Source: Candidatus Aminicenantota bacterium
GTDB taxonomy: Bacteria > Acidobacteriota > Aminicenantia > UBA2199
NCBI GenBank assembly: GCA_020355945.1
Contig: CP070627.1
Location: 2,011,753 to 2,017,446 of the forward strand
DNA: 5,694 nucleotides
Direction: 5' to 3'
A program made the translations under genes and the position numbers. Position 1 is the stretch's first letter. Each line of letters starts with the position of its first letter. The notes beneath the pieces are model-generated. The model did no database searches, had not been told where the DNA came from, and saw only the letters and a list, made by a program, of their open reading frames with translations. Shown in pieces: positions 1-5,670 of the stretch.

Positions 1-300
1 GAAAACCGCCCCCCTGGACCCCCCGCAAAAGCTTCTGATTAATTTCATTGTCTCCGGGGGCGAACTCGTTATCATGACTGACTGTGATTGAATTCCAGAT
101 TTTCCTTGATTGTCCACTTGATCGGTCATTTATTCCTGTCTTTCACTACAGCAACATATTTCAGGCAGTCCGTGAACTCAGATTGAGGGAAGAAAAAGGG
201 AAGAAAAAGGGGACAGGCCGGGAAAAACCAATGCGTAAAAAAAGAAACTTAAAAAGGGTAAATCACGTAAAATACTACAGGAACTTGTGTGATTGAACTA
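1..300. other. Non-coding region upstream of the first gene
   Basis: No convincing gene is visible here. Bases 6-25 are C-rich and bases 55-62 are G-rich; CGCCCCC at 7-13 can pair with GGGGGCG at 56-62, and CCCCCG at 20-25 could compete for the same strand. Bases 187-208 are two tandem copies of the 11-base unit GGGAAGAAAAA, followed by GGGGACAGGCCGGG at 209-222. The rest is AT-rich leader running into the ribosome binding site of the gene at 315. A 70-codon GTG-initiated frame spans 84-296 but lacks a Shine-Dalgarno and looks like translated low-complexity DNA. The left edge could be the tail of a gene or an intergenic repeat outside the window; I cannot tell which. Confidence 0.6.
187..208. 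repeat. Two tandem copies of an 11-bp purine-rich unit
   Basis: GGGAAGAAAAA occurs at 187-197 and again at 198-208, directly adjacent and identical. It is followed by GGGGACAGG, so the whole tract at 185-213 is almost entirely purine on the + strand. The repeat lies about 100 bases upstream of the gene at 315. It may be simple slippage-derived low-complexity DNA; no function is implied by the sequence. Confidence 0.7.
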
Positions 301-309
301 AAGGAGGTG
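301..309 (+). promoter_or_regulatory. Strong Shine-Dalgarno for the gene at 315
   Basis: AAGGAGGTG is a near-perfect anti-16S match, with seven bases between its GGAGG core and the ATG at 315. It fixes the start codon and indicates efficient initiation. Confidence 0.9.
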
Positions 310-314
310 CAATC

Positions 315-1379
315 ATGAAAACGTTTATATTAGTGATTGTCTTTTTAATATTAGCAAGCCTGGGTTTCCCGGAGATAGTGGGGCCTCTGCCTGAAATAAT
401 GAAACCCGATAATATCGCTGTGTACGAAAATGAACTGGCGGTGGTGGAAGGCGCTGAAATTTCACTTTATTCACTGAAGGATTTGAAATTGAAACGAAAA
501 TTCGGACAAAAAGGGGAAGGACCAGGAGAACTTCAAGTGTACACCAATGTTTTTTACAACAAAGTGAGTGTTTTCCCTGATTACATCTTTGTGGTGGGTT
601 ATACTAAGTTTATTTTCTTCTCCAGGGAAGGAAAATTTATGAAAGAGAGAAAAAAGCACTTTTTGGTGGTTCAGGCTGTTCCAACCGGGGAAAATTTTGT
701 CGTTAAAAGAGTCAGAATTGATAACGATAACAAAACCATGCTCAATTGCATCTCTCTATATAATTCCCAGATGCAAGAAGTAAAAGAACTCTACTGTCAA
801 AAGTTTGTACAACAAGGGCAAGCACCGGCGGCTAAATTAGACATGATCATGGACCTATTGAATTTCAAAGTATACGATGATAAAGTATTTATTGAAAAAA
901 GCCCAAAGGGATTTGTTATTGAAGTCTTTGATCTCAAAGGCAACCGGTTGTACCAAATCGAGAAAGACTATGAAAAAATTAAAGTCACCGAGGCCCATAA
1001 AAAAGAAACCATTGAACGATTCAAAGAAGATCCCCGGATAAGAGTGGGAATTAACCAGGTTGGAAGTTGGAATGAGTTAAAAAAGTTTTTTACAATGACG
1101 TTTGCTGACTTCTTCCCTGCCATGCAAAGCCTGGACATCTCAAACCAAAAAATTTACGTGCAAACGTCTAAAGTAGTGGATAATAAATCCGAATATGTGA
1201 TCATGGATTTAAAGGGTAAAGTGATTAAAAGAGTCTATCTCCCCTGGTTTGAGAACACCCCCATGATGTCAAAAATATTAGGAGCAAAGCTCCATACCAT
1301 TTATGATGATAAGTTATACTACCTGCTGGAAAATGAAAACGAAGAAGAGTGGGAACTGCATGTGGAAGAAATTAAATGA
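315..1379 (+). CDS. Exported 6-bladed beta-propeller family protein
   Basis: The 354-residue protein begins with a short signal peptide: MKTF, a hydrophobic core to about residue 16, and a possible cleavage after S15-L16-G17. The mature protein is thus probably periplasmic or surface-exposed. The motif FGQKGEGPGEL at residues 63-73 is characteristic, as I recall, of the NHL-like '6-bladed beta-propeller' proteins abundant in Aminicenantes and Bacteroidota. Repeated short beta-strand segments of the type 'IxVFDLKGNRLYQI' (about 201-215) and 'YVIMDLKGKVIKRVYLP' (about 294-310) look like propeller blades. Residues 215-260 are charged and helix-like, an insertion between blades that I associate with this family. 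Only two cysteines (145, 161) are seen. No catalytic residues are recognisable; a ligand- or protein-binding role is inference. The ATG at 315 is chosen because of the Shine-Dalgarno at 301-309 and the signal peptide. The gene stands alone, convergent with the large gene at 1536-5507, and sampled lines look lower in GC (near 40%) than that gene. Confidence 0.85.
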   Translation: MKTFILVIVFLILASLGFPEIVGPLPEIMKPDNIAVYENELAVVEGAEISLYSLKDLKLKRKFGQKGEGPGELQVYTNVFYNKVSVFPDYIFVVGYTKFIFFSREGKFMKERKKHFLVVQAVPTGENFVVKRVRIDNDNKTMLNCISLYNSQMQEVKELYCQKFVQQGQAPAAKLDMIMDLLNFKVYDDKVFIEKSPKGFVIEVFDLKGNRLYQIEKDYEKIKVTEAHKKETIERFKEDPRIRVGINQVGSWNELKKFFTMTFADFFPAMQSLDISNQKIYVQTSKVVDNKSEYVIMDLKGKVIKRVYLPWFENTPMMSKILGAKLHTIYDDKLYYLLENENEEEWELHVEEIK

Positions 1380-1535
1380 TGAAATAGTGGAATAAGGAGC
1401 CCCCGAAACACATAGCCCGGACCAGACGCAGAAGGCACGGCGCGTGTGGGCGTGCAGCCCTGGGGCTGCACGCGAACACGCTGACCGTACCTCTCGTTTT
1501 TATATTTATACCCTCCCTATGAGTATACCCAAAAA
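1380..1535. other. Intergenic spacer between convergent genes
   Basis: This spacer separates the two stop codons. Its centre (about 1398-1490) is clearly GC-rich and holds a long hairpin, whereas the right part (1496-1535) is AT-rich. A weak 5-bp inverted repeat, TATAC at 1507-1511 with GTATA at 1523-1527, lies next to the end of the large gene. No open reading frame of interest is present. Confidence 0.7.
1435..1501 (+). terminator. Long GC-rich hairpin with T run, probable terminator
   Basis: GCGTGCAGCCC at 1450-1460 pairs perfectly with GGGCTGCACGC at 1463-1473 around a two-base TG centre. In RNA the top pair would open to give a CUGG tetraloop on a 10-bp stem. After a 2x2 internal loop, GCGTGT at 1442-1447 pairs with ACACGC at 1476-1481, and ACGG at 1437-1440 pairs with CCGT at 1485-1488. 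That is about 21 pairs in all. A run of five T at 1497-1501 follows on the + strand, so it could end transcription of the gene at 315. The T run starts eight bases past the outermost stem and is short, so the alternative is an intergenic REP-like repeat. On the - strand no T run follows, so it is not an obvious intrinsic terminator for the large gene. Confidence 0.5.
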
Positions 1536-4500
1536 TTAGTACTTAGAAATGATATTCACCAAAATGTCTTTTCTTATCATATTTCCATATTGATCCGTTC
1601 CGATAAATGCTAACTGGTATGGGCCCACATAACCCAGGCCAGCTTGCCAGCAGAAAATGCCTTTATCGGGAAGGAACGTAGAACCGGGGGGCAAAGTTCT
1701 CATTTGATTCCCCACCACCATCCATCCGCACACCTGGCTATTTTTCTCAAAGTTAAAATGAACCTCCAGCCGGTCCAATTCCCTGATCTGCACTCGAATC
1801 ATGCCGCTTTCATCCGGTTCTTTCATAACCGGGACCTGGTGGGTTTCGTTTGAGTATCCCAATTTAACTTCCACCGGGGCAAAATCATTGACCTCCACCG
1901 GCATACCCGAGATCAACGGAAACAGCGGGAGAGATACCCGTGCTTTTGACATCGAAGCGTAAGCCGCGCCAGCCTCCGACGCACTATTCTGGATCATAAA
2001 ATACCGGCTGCCGATACCGTCAGTATTTCCCCCATCATCTGTGGCCACCCATTGGATGGTATGTACGCCATCCTGGTAAGCAGTGGTATCCAGCATAAAA
2101 TAACCGGCCGCACCATCAGTGTTGGCATAACCGGGGAACAAATTGGCAATATCGAGGCGGTTAATGTTATAGTTTGGGTTTCCCAGGTTTACACCGTCCA
2201 CATAAACAGAGATGGTGGAACCGTCAATGGGAATACTGTTAGGCTGCGGGGTCAACACCCAACCCCAATTGACGTATTGGTCGCCAGAGGCTGTTCCACC
2301 TTGCGTTGGTGTATCAATGGCGCCAAAGGGTTTCACCGCACTGGCATTGTCTACGGTTACGGTTTTGGAACCCAGGGTCACCTGGTGGCCTTCGACATCC
2401 GTGGCAATAGCCTTGATGGTAAATGTACCATTACCGCCGTTGGGAAGGAAATTGGTCAACATCATATATCCCCAACCCGCTTTATAATTATAGGGATAAT
2501 CGGGATAGGCCTGTTCCACATCCGGCCGCGCACCTTCCACCAACATCGCATCACCCACAAACACCAAGAAACCACCCTCCTGCCTGTAGATTTTTACACC
2601 TTCCACACCCAGGTCATCCAACACCCAACCGGTAAAGGGCACACTGCTCATGACAGTGGAACCGTCGGTAGGCGTGGCATACTCCCCAAAGGGAACGGAC
2701 GTATGATTCGCTTGAAATACATTAAAGATAACAGTGACAGCCTGGGGATTGTTAGAGGCATTGGGGTCGGAGACGGTAATCGCCCCGGTATGGGGTCCCA
2801 CAGACAGCCCGGTAGGATCAACGGAAACCGTGACCACACCGGTGTTGGTCCCGGAAGTGGGAGAACAACTCAACCAGGTTTGATTTACTGCCGCCGACCA
2901 ACTCAGTGTACTGGCCGTGGCGTTGCTGACGGTAAAGGTTTGATCGCCGGTACTGCTTCCTGACACCGCTCCAAAGGTTAATTGGGTGCGATTCAATACA
3001 ATTTCCGGGTGTGGTGTAAATTCCACTTTATCCAACCAGCCACAGTCTGACCCGGATATACAGCAATAATCTTTCTCATATGCCCACTTGCATGTATGGG
3101 TGCCCTCGGAGATGGCATATGTTTTCTGCTGCCAGTCAACGTCACCGGAGATGTAATGTTGATACGCACCATCCAAATAAAAGATTAAGTAATCATTCCA
3201 GGTTTCTGATGAAACTTTCCACCAAAAGCTCAGTAAACCGGGTCCGGTCACAGTGGTCTGTATATAGGAAGATTGGTTATCGCCTATGTCCCCACTCCGG
3301 GCCGCATCCTTATCATAATAATAGGTATCGCCCTGGTCGAACCAGTCGGCACTGCCGCCGGTGGTCCAGGTGAGATCGCAGTTGTCCAGGCTACCGCAGA
3401 GGGTGCCGATTTCAGAGGTAGAGAATTTTCCTACAAAGGCGTCAATATCTCCTTTTAAATTACTTTGATATGCATTCTCAGTGGGGAAATCAGGGCTTTC
3501 CGTATACCCGGCCACATAAATATTCCCACTGTTGTCAAGGGCAATTCCCCTGCCGCTATCAGCATCCCCACCACCTAAAAACGTGGAAAAACTCAAGCCA
3601 CTGCCTTCCAACGCCAGCATAGAAACAAACACATCGTAATCACCATTAAAGGAATTTTGATATGCCCGTGCTGTAGGGAAATTGGAACTTTTGGTATAAC
3701 CGGTCACACAAGCATTGCCGGAACTGCTTAAAGCCAGGTGGGCTGCGGCATCCGATTCAACACCTCCCAGGTAGGTAGAGTACTCCAGGCTGGTGCCATC
3801 GGTAGAGAATTTGGTCACAAAGGCATCTTTACTGCCGCCGTAGGTGCCCTGATAAGCCTTTTGTGTGGGGAAATCAGTACTGTAAGTGCTGCCGGTCACA
3901 TACGCACTGCCACTGCTGTCCACATCAATGCCATATCCCTGATCATCCTGGCTGCCCCCCAAAAAGGTGGAGTAAATCAAATTGTTTCCGGAAGAGGAGA
4001 ATTTAGTGACAAAGGCATCGTAGGTTCCGCCGCCGTGGGAACCTTGATATTCATTTTGGGTGGGGAAACCACCGCTGGTGGTGTTGCCCACTACATAGGC
4101 ATTGTTGCCCTTTACCGCAATACCAAAGCCTGTTTCTTTCTTTCCTGCACCCAGGTAAGTGGAAAAACCCAAACTGCCGGAGGAGTTGAATTTGGTCACA
4201 AACACATCGTATTCACCCCCGGCAAAGGTATCCTGAAAAGCATTTTGAGTGGGGAAATCGGAACTGGCGGTTCGGCCGGTTACGTAAATGTTTTTGCTGC
4301 TGTCCAGGTCAATGGCAAACCCGATATCCACACCGGTACCACCCAAAAAAGTCGAGTAGACCAAACCACTGCCCGAAGAAGAGAGAATGGTTACAAAAAC
4401 ATCTTGATTTCCCCCCTGGTGGGTATTTTGATAGGCATTTTGGGTGGGAAAGTCGGTGCTGTAAGTGAAACCCACCACATAAGCCTGACCGCTGCTGTCC

Positions 4501-5507
4501 ACCTGGATGCCTTCGCCGGCATCTCTGCCGCTGCCGCCCAAATACGTGGAATAGATCAGGCTCTTTCCTGACGCGGAAAATTTAGTGACAAAGGCATCCA
4601 TATCGCCGCCGCCAAAGGTATTTTGATAGGCGTCTTCAGTGGGGAAATCGGTGCTGTAGGTATCGCCTGTCACATACGCACTGCCGCTGTTGTCCACCGC
4701 CAGCCCAAATCCATGCTCGTCGCCACTGCCCCCCAGGTACGTTGAATAAGCCATGACCACAGGATCGATAATTAATTCGCGGCTTCTATCGTACGCATCA
4801 ACTTCAAATCCATAAGTATTTTCAGATATCTTTTTGAATTCAACTGCTGCCTCTACTCGCTGGTCCTTGCCCCATGCTCCATGCTCCATGCCAACATCCT
4901 GGTAACTGACAGGCCGTTTGTGGATCAATTCACCCAATCGGGTTTGGATATGAAGGTCTCCATTGTCATCGATACGGGTTCCTTTTACGTTTTTATACCG
5001 GAAACAAATATCCCCCGGGTTGCCCCCGGGCCTGACCACCCAGTCGTATTCAATTTGCTTTTCCATCCCGTATACCTTCAGGTCAATGTTTCGGTAAATA
5101 TCTTTGTATTTTACTGCTTTTGAAGTCCGGATACCGGTATACCAATTTGTCTTTTTGTTACCTTTTAAATAATTGACCTGGTACGATGTTTTTTCCAGGG
5201 GAACCATTGGCGGGTCCGGGTTGGAACCCACAAACACCAGGCGCGACACATCGCGTTCACTCTCCTTAATCCCATCAAACACCAACCCCTTTTTTGTTAT
5301 CCACAAGGTATACCGTGGGGTCCTGGCATAGAAACGTACCTTTTCATCCACCTGCCCCTGGTTGGGAACAAAATAAAGGGGAATGGTCCCGAAATCCGGG
5401 TCCTGCTTTACAACAACCGGATTTAAGGGTCTCTCTCCCGGCCTGGCTGCTGCGATAAAAACGAACGCCGCGCAAACAACCAAACTTAAAATCAAAAATC
5501 GTTTCAT
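1536..5507 (-). CDS. Giant secreted SBBP-repeat multidomain protein
   Basis: The 1323-residue protein is probably secreted or displayed on the cell surface. In order it shows a signal peptide (1-21, cleavage likely after A19-A20-A21); a DUF7948-like domain (about 38-252, with FVPNQGQ near 46-52 and LIIDPVV near 245-251); seven SBBP repeats (254-697); a six-cysteine jelly-roll-like module (about 704-832); a BACON domain (about 835-930); two Ig-like modules (about 938-1053 and 1059-1174); a linker; and a C-terminal putative-Ig domain (about 1258-1323, with LPPGSTF and GIFCWQAG). DUF7948 followed by SBBP repeats is a known pairing. The start is fixed by AAGGAGG at 5514-5520 and by the signal peptide. 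No membrane anchor, sortase motif, PEP-CTERM or other sorting tail is seen at the C-terminus, and LVVC at 9-12 is not a good lipobox. BACON, jelly-roll and Ig modules suggest binding to carbohydrate, protein or surface, which is inference; no enzymatic site is recognised. The reading frame is intact over its full length. Confidence 0.9.
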   Translation of the reverse strand: MKRFLILSLVVCAAFVFIAAARPGERPLNPVVVKQDPDFGTIPLYFVPNQGQVDEKVRFYARTPRYTLWITKKGLVFDGIKESERDVSRLVFVGSNPDPPMVPLEKTSYQVNYLKGNKKTNWYTGIRTSKAVKYKDIYRNIDLKVYGMEKQIEYDWVVRPGGNPGDICFRYKNVKGTRIDDNGDLHIQTRLGELIHKRPVSYQDVGMEHGAWGKDQRVEAAVEFKKISENTYGFEVDAYDRSRELIIDPVVMAYSTYLGGSGDEHGFGLAVDNSGSAYVTGDTYSTDFPTEDAYQNTFGGGDMDAFVTKFSASGKSLIYSTYLGGSGRDAGEGIQVDSSGQAYVVGFTYSTDFPTQNAYQNTHQGGNQDVFVTILSSSGSGLVYSTFLGGTGVDIGFAIDLDSSKNIYVTGRTASSDFPTQNAFQDTFAGGEYDVFVTKFNSSGSLGFSTYLGAGKKETGFGIAVKGNNAYVVGNTTSGGFPTQNEYQGSHGGGTYDAFVTKFSSSGNNLIYSTFLGGSQDDQGYGIDVDSSGSAYVTGSTYSTDFPTQKAYQGTYGGSKDAFVTKFSTDGTSLEYSTYLGGVESDAAAHLALSSSGNACVTGYTKSSNFPTARAYQNSFNGDYDVFVSMLALEGSGLSFSTFLGGGDADSGRGIALDNSGNIYVAGYTESPDFPTENAYQSNLKGDIDAFVGKFSTSEIGTLCGSLDNCDLTWTTGGSADWFDQGDTYYYDKDAARSGDIGDNQSSYIQTTVTGPGLLSFWWKVSSETWNDYLIFYLDGAYQHYISGDVDWQQKTYAISEGTHTCKWAYEKDYCCISGSDCGWLDKVEFTPHPEIVLNRTQLTFGAVSGSSTGDQTFTVSNATASTLSWSAAVNQTWLSCSPTSGTNTGVVTVSVDPTGLSVGPHTGAITVSDPNASNNPQAVTVIFNVFQANHTSVPFGEYATPTDGSTVMSSVPFTGWVLDDLGVEGVKIYRQEGGFLVFVGDAMLVEGARPDVEQAYPDYPYNYKAGWGYMMLTNFLPNGGNGTFTIKAIATDVEGHQVTLGSKTVTVDNASAVKPFGAIDTPTQGGTASGDQYVNWGWVLTPQPNSIPIDGSTISVYVDGVNLGNPNYNINRLDIANLFPGYANTDGAAGYFMLDTTAYQDGVHTIQWVATDDGGNTDGIGSRYFMIQNSASEAGAAYASMSKARVSLPLFPLISGMPVEVNDFAPVEVKLGYSNETHQVPVMKEPDESGMIRVQIRELDRLEVHFNFEKNSQVCGWMVVGNQMRTLPPGSTFLPDKGIFCWQAGLGYVGPYQLAFIGTDQYGNMIRKDILVNIISKY
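1539..1736 (-). other. C-terminal putative-Ig (He_PIG-like) domain (protein part)
   Basis: Residues about 1258-1323 carry the pattern LPPGSTFLPDKGIFCWQAG-x-G-Y-x-G-x-Y-x-L-x-F-x-G-TDQYGN, typical of cadherin/Ig-like He_PIG domains. Two cysteines (1260, 1286) lie on neighbouring predicted strands and could form a disulfide. The protein ends a few residues after the last strand, with no sorting tail. Confidence 0.6.
1986..2696 (-). other. Two tandem Ig-like modules (protein part)
   Basis: Residues about 938-1053 and 1059-1174 form two beta-sandwich modules that open alike: PFGEYATPTDGSTV and PFGAIDTPTQGGTA. Each continues with a W-V-L strand (961-963; 1083-1085), a G-x-x-x-x-x-YP or G-Y-A-N stretch, a G-Y-(M/F)-M-L strand (1013-1017; 1135-1139) and an A-T-D strand near the end (1035-1037; 1155-1157). 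The second is therefore probably an ancient duplication of the first. I recall the same pair, with very similar wording, at the end of large secreted proteins in other phyla. Confidence 0.65.
2718..3005 (-). other. BACON domain (protein part)
   Basis: Residues about 835-930 read as a BACON-type Ig-fold domain: LTFGAVSG near 843-850, FTVSNATAS at 858-866, a W-S-A...W-L-S-C-S-P-T-S-G segment at 870-886, then VSVDPTGLSVGPHTGAITV at 894-912. BACON domains are known from secreted glycan-associated proteins in Bacteroidota and other phyla and are thought to bind carbohydrate or mucin, or to act as spacers. Confidence 0.75.
3012..3398 (-). other. Six-cysteine jelly-roll-like module (protein part)
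   Basis: Residues about 704-832 match, from memory, a widespread extracellular beta-sandwich module. Its landmarks are LTWTTGGSADWF (712-723), a D-x-x-AARSG-x-IGD-x-QSS stretch (732-747), GPGLLSFWWKVSSE (755-768), F-Y-LDG (776-780), DWQQKTY (791-797), GTHTCKW (802-808) and GWLDKVEF (823-830). Cysteines sit at 704, 710, 806, 815, 816 and 822, an even number placed near the two ends of the module, so disulfide bridging after export is plausible. The ligand is unknown. Confidence 0.65.
3417..4748 (-). repeat. Seven tandem SBBP (beta-propeller) repeats, 192-195 bp each
   Basis: Units begin at residues 254, 319, 384, 448, 512, 576 and 640, giving a spacing of 65, 65, 64, 64, 64 and 64. Each has the pattern (Y/F)ST(Y/F)LG(G/A), then a (V/L)DxSGxxYVxG-type strand, a (D/N/G)FPT turn, an AYQ-type segment and a DxFV strand. 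The set is complete, without an eighth opening motif, which fits one closed seven-bladed propeller. Blade 4 is the most divergent (LGA for LGG, GFPT for DFPT). Blade 6 has NFPT and a cysteine at 600. At the DNA level the units are clearly related: bases 4639-4697 (blade 1) and 3865-3923 (blade 5) differ at 9 of 59 positions by my count. Confidence 0.9.
4752..5396 (-). other. DUF7948-like N-terminal domain (protein part)
   Basis: Residues about 38-252 of the large protein form a beta-rich domain with the landmarks FVPNQGQVDEKVRFYA, the YxVNYLKG block near 109-115, the Y-x-DIYRNIDLKVYG segment at 134-147, and an ELIIDPVV end that runs straight into the first SBBP repeat. I recognise this as the domain that usually precedes SBBP propellers. 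Its function is unknown to me. Confidence 0.75.
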
Positions 5508-5513
5508 TTTTTT

Positions 5514-5520
5514 CCTCCTT
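5514..5520 (-). promoter_or_regulatory. Strong Shine-Dalgarno for the large gene
   Basis: Read on the - strand this is AAGGAGG, six bases before the ATG at 5507-5505. It decides the start and implies strong translation. Confidence 0.9.
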
Positions 5521-5558
5521 CAATATTTTTTTTCATGTTTTCACTTCCTGGTATTACA

Positions 5559-5586
5559 ATAACATAACTGAAAATTTATTGGTCAA
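5559..5586 (-). promoter_or_regulatory. Possible sigma70-type promoter of the large gene
   Basis: On the - strand TTGACC (5586-5581, 5 of 6 to TTGACA) is followed after 16 bases by TGTTAT (5564-5559, 4 of 6 to TATAAT). Transcription would start about 45 bases upstream of the ATG. The -35 box is one arm of an inverted repeat (5581-5604). The surroundings are AT-rich, so chance matches are likely. Confidence 0.25.
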
Positions 5587-5604
5587 AAAAGATAGTACTT
5601 GACC
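5581..5604. repeat. Inverted repeat GGTCAA-N12-TTGACC
   Basis: GGTCAA at 5581-5586 and TTGACC at 5599-5604 are perfect inverted copies separated by 12 bases. The left arm coincides with the proposed -35 box of the large gene, a plausible place for a dimeric regulator to bind. A 6-bp arm is short, so this may be chance. Confidence 0.35.
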
Positions 5605-5638
5605 CTTTTCTCTCTTTTATTGGATTATCAATCTTTTT

Positions 5639-5670
5639 GAAGAGTCAAAATTTATAAATTTTGACTCTTC
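5639..5670. repeat. Perfect 32-bp palindrome
   Basis: The 15-base arm GAAGAGTCAAAATTT (5639-5653) is exactly mirrored by AAATTTTGACTCTTC (5656-5670) around AT, making every base of the 32-bp sequence symmetric. It lies 132 bases upstream of the start codon of the large gene. On the - strand it is followed by AAAAAG and on the + strand by CCTTTGTCTC, so neither side gives a proper U tract. It could be the end of an upstream gene beyond the window, an operator or a cruciform-forming site. Confidence 0.7.

Noticed and set aside
84..296. 70-codon open frame on the + strand starting with GTG
   Set aside because: It has no Shine-Dalgarno, runs through the purine tandem repeat giving a lysine/arginine-rich low-complexity stretch, and matches no family I know.
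1435..1490. Hairpin as an intrinsic terminator for the large - strand gene
   Set aside because: Read on the - strand the hairpin is followed by GC-rich sequence with no T run, so only the + strand direction fits.
1507..1527. TATAC...GTATA inverted repeat just after the large gene's stop
   Set aside because: Only 5 AT-rich pairs with an 11-base loop and no T run; too weak to call a terminator.
2052..2963. 303-codon open frame on the + strand opposite the large gene
   Set aside because: It is antisense to clearly recognisable BACON and Ig-like modules, and its translation has no recognisable domain; long antisense frames are common opposite repetitive, glycine/threonine-rich coding DNA.
3738..4571. 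277-codon open frame on the + strand opposite the SBBP repeats
   Set aside because: Its apparent internal repeats (GHKGI-, GILGGE-like) are mirror images of the SBBP repeats on the - strand, which carry the real motifs.
3417..4748. Regularly spaced direct repeats, CRISPR-like at first sight
   Set aside because: Units of about 192-195 bp diverge gradually, keep the reading frame and encode SBBP motifs; there are no short identical repeats with unique spacers.
5472..5483. LVVC at residues 9-12 as a lipoprotein lipobox
   Set aside because: The position before Cys is valine rather than G/A/S, and the hydrophobic core continues past the cysteine to an A-A-A cleavage site.
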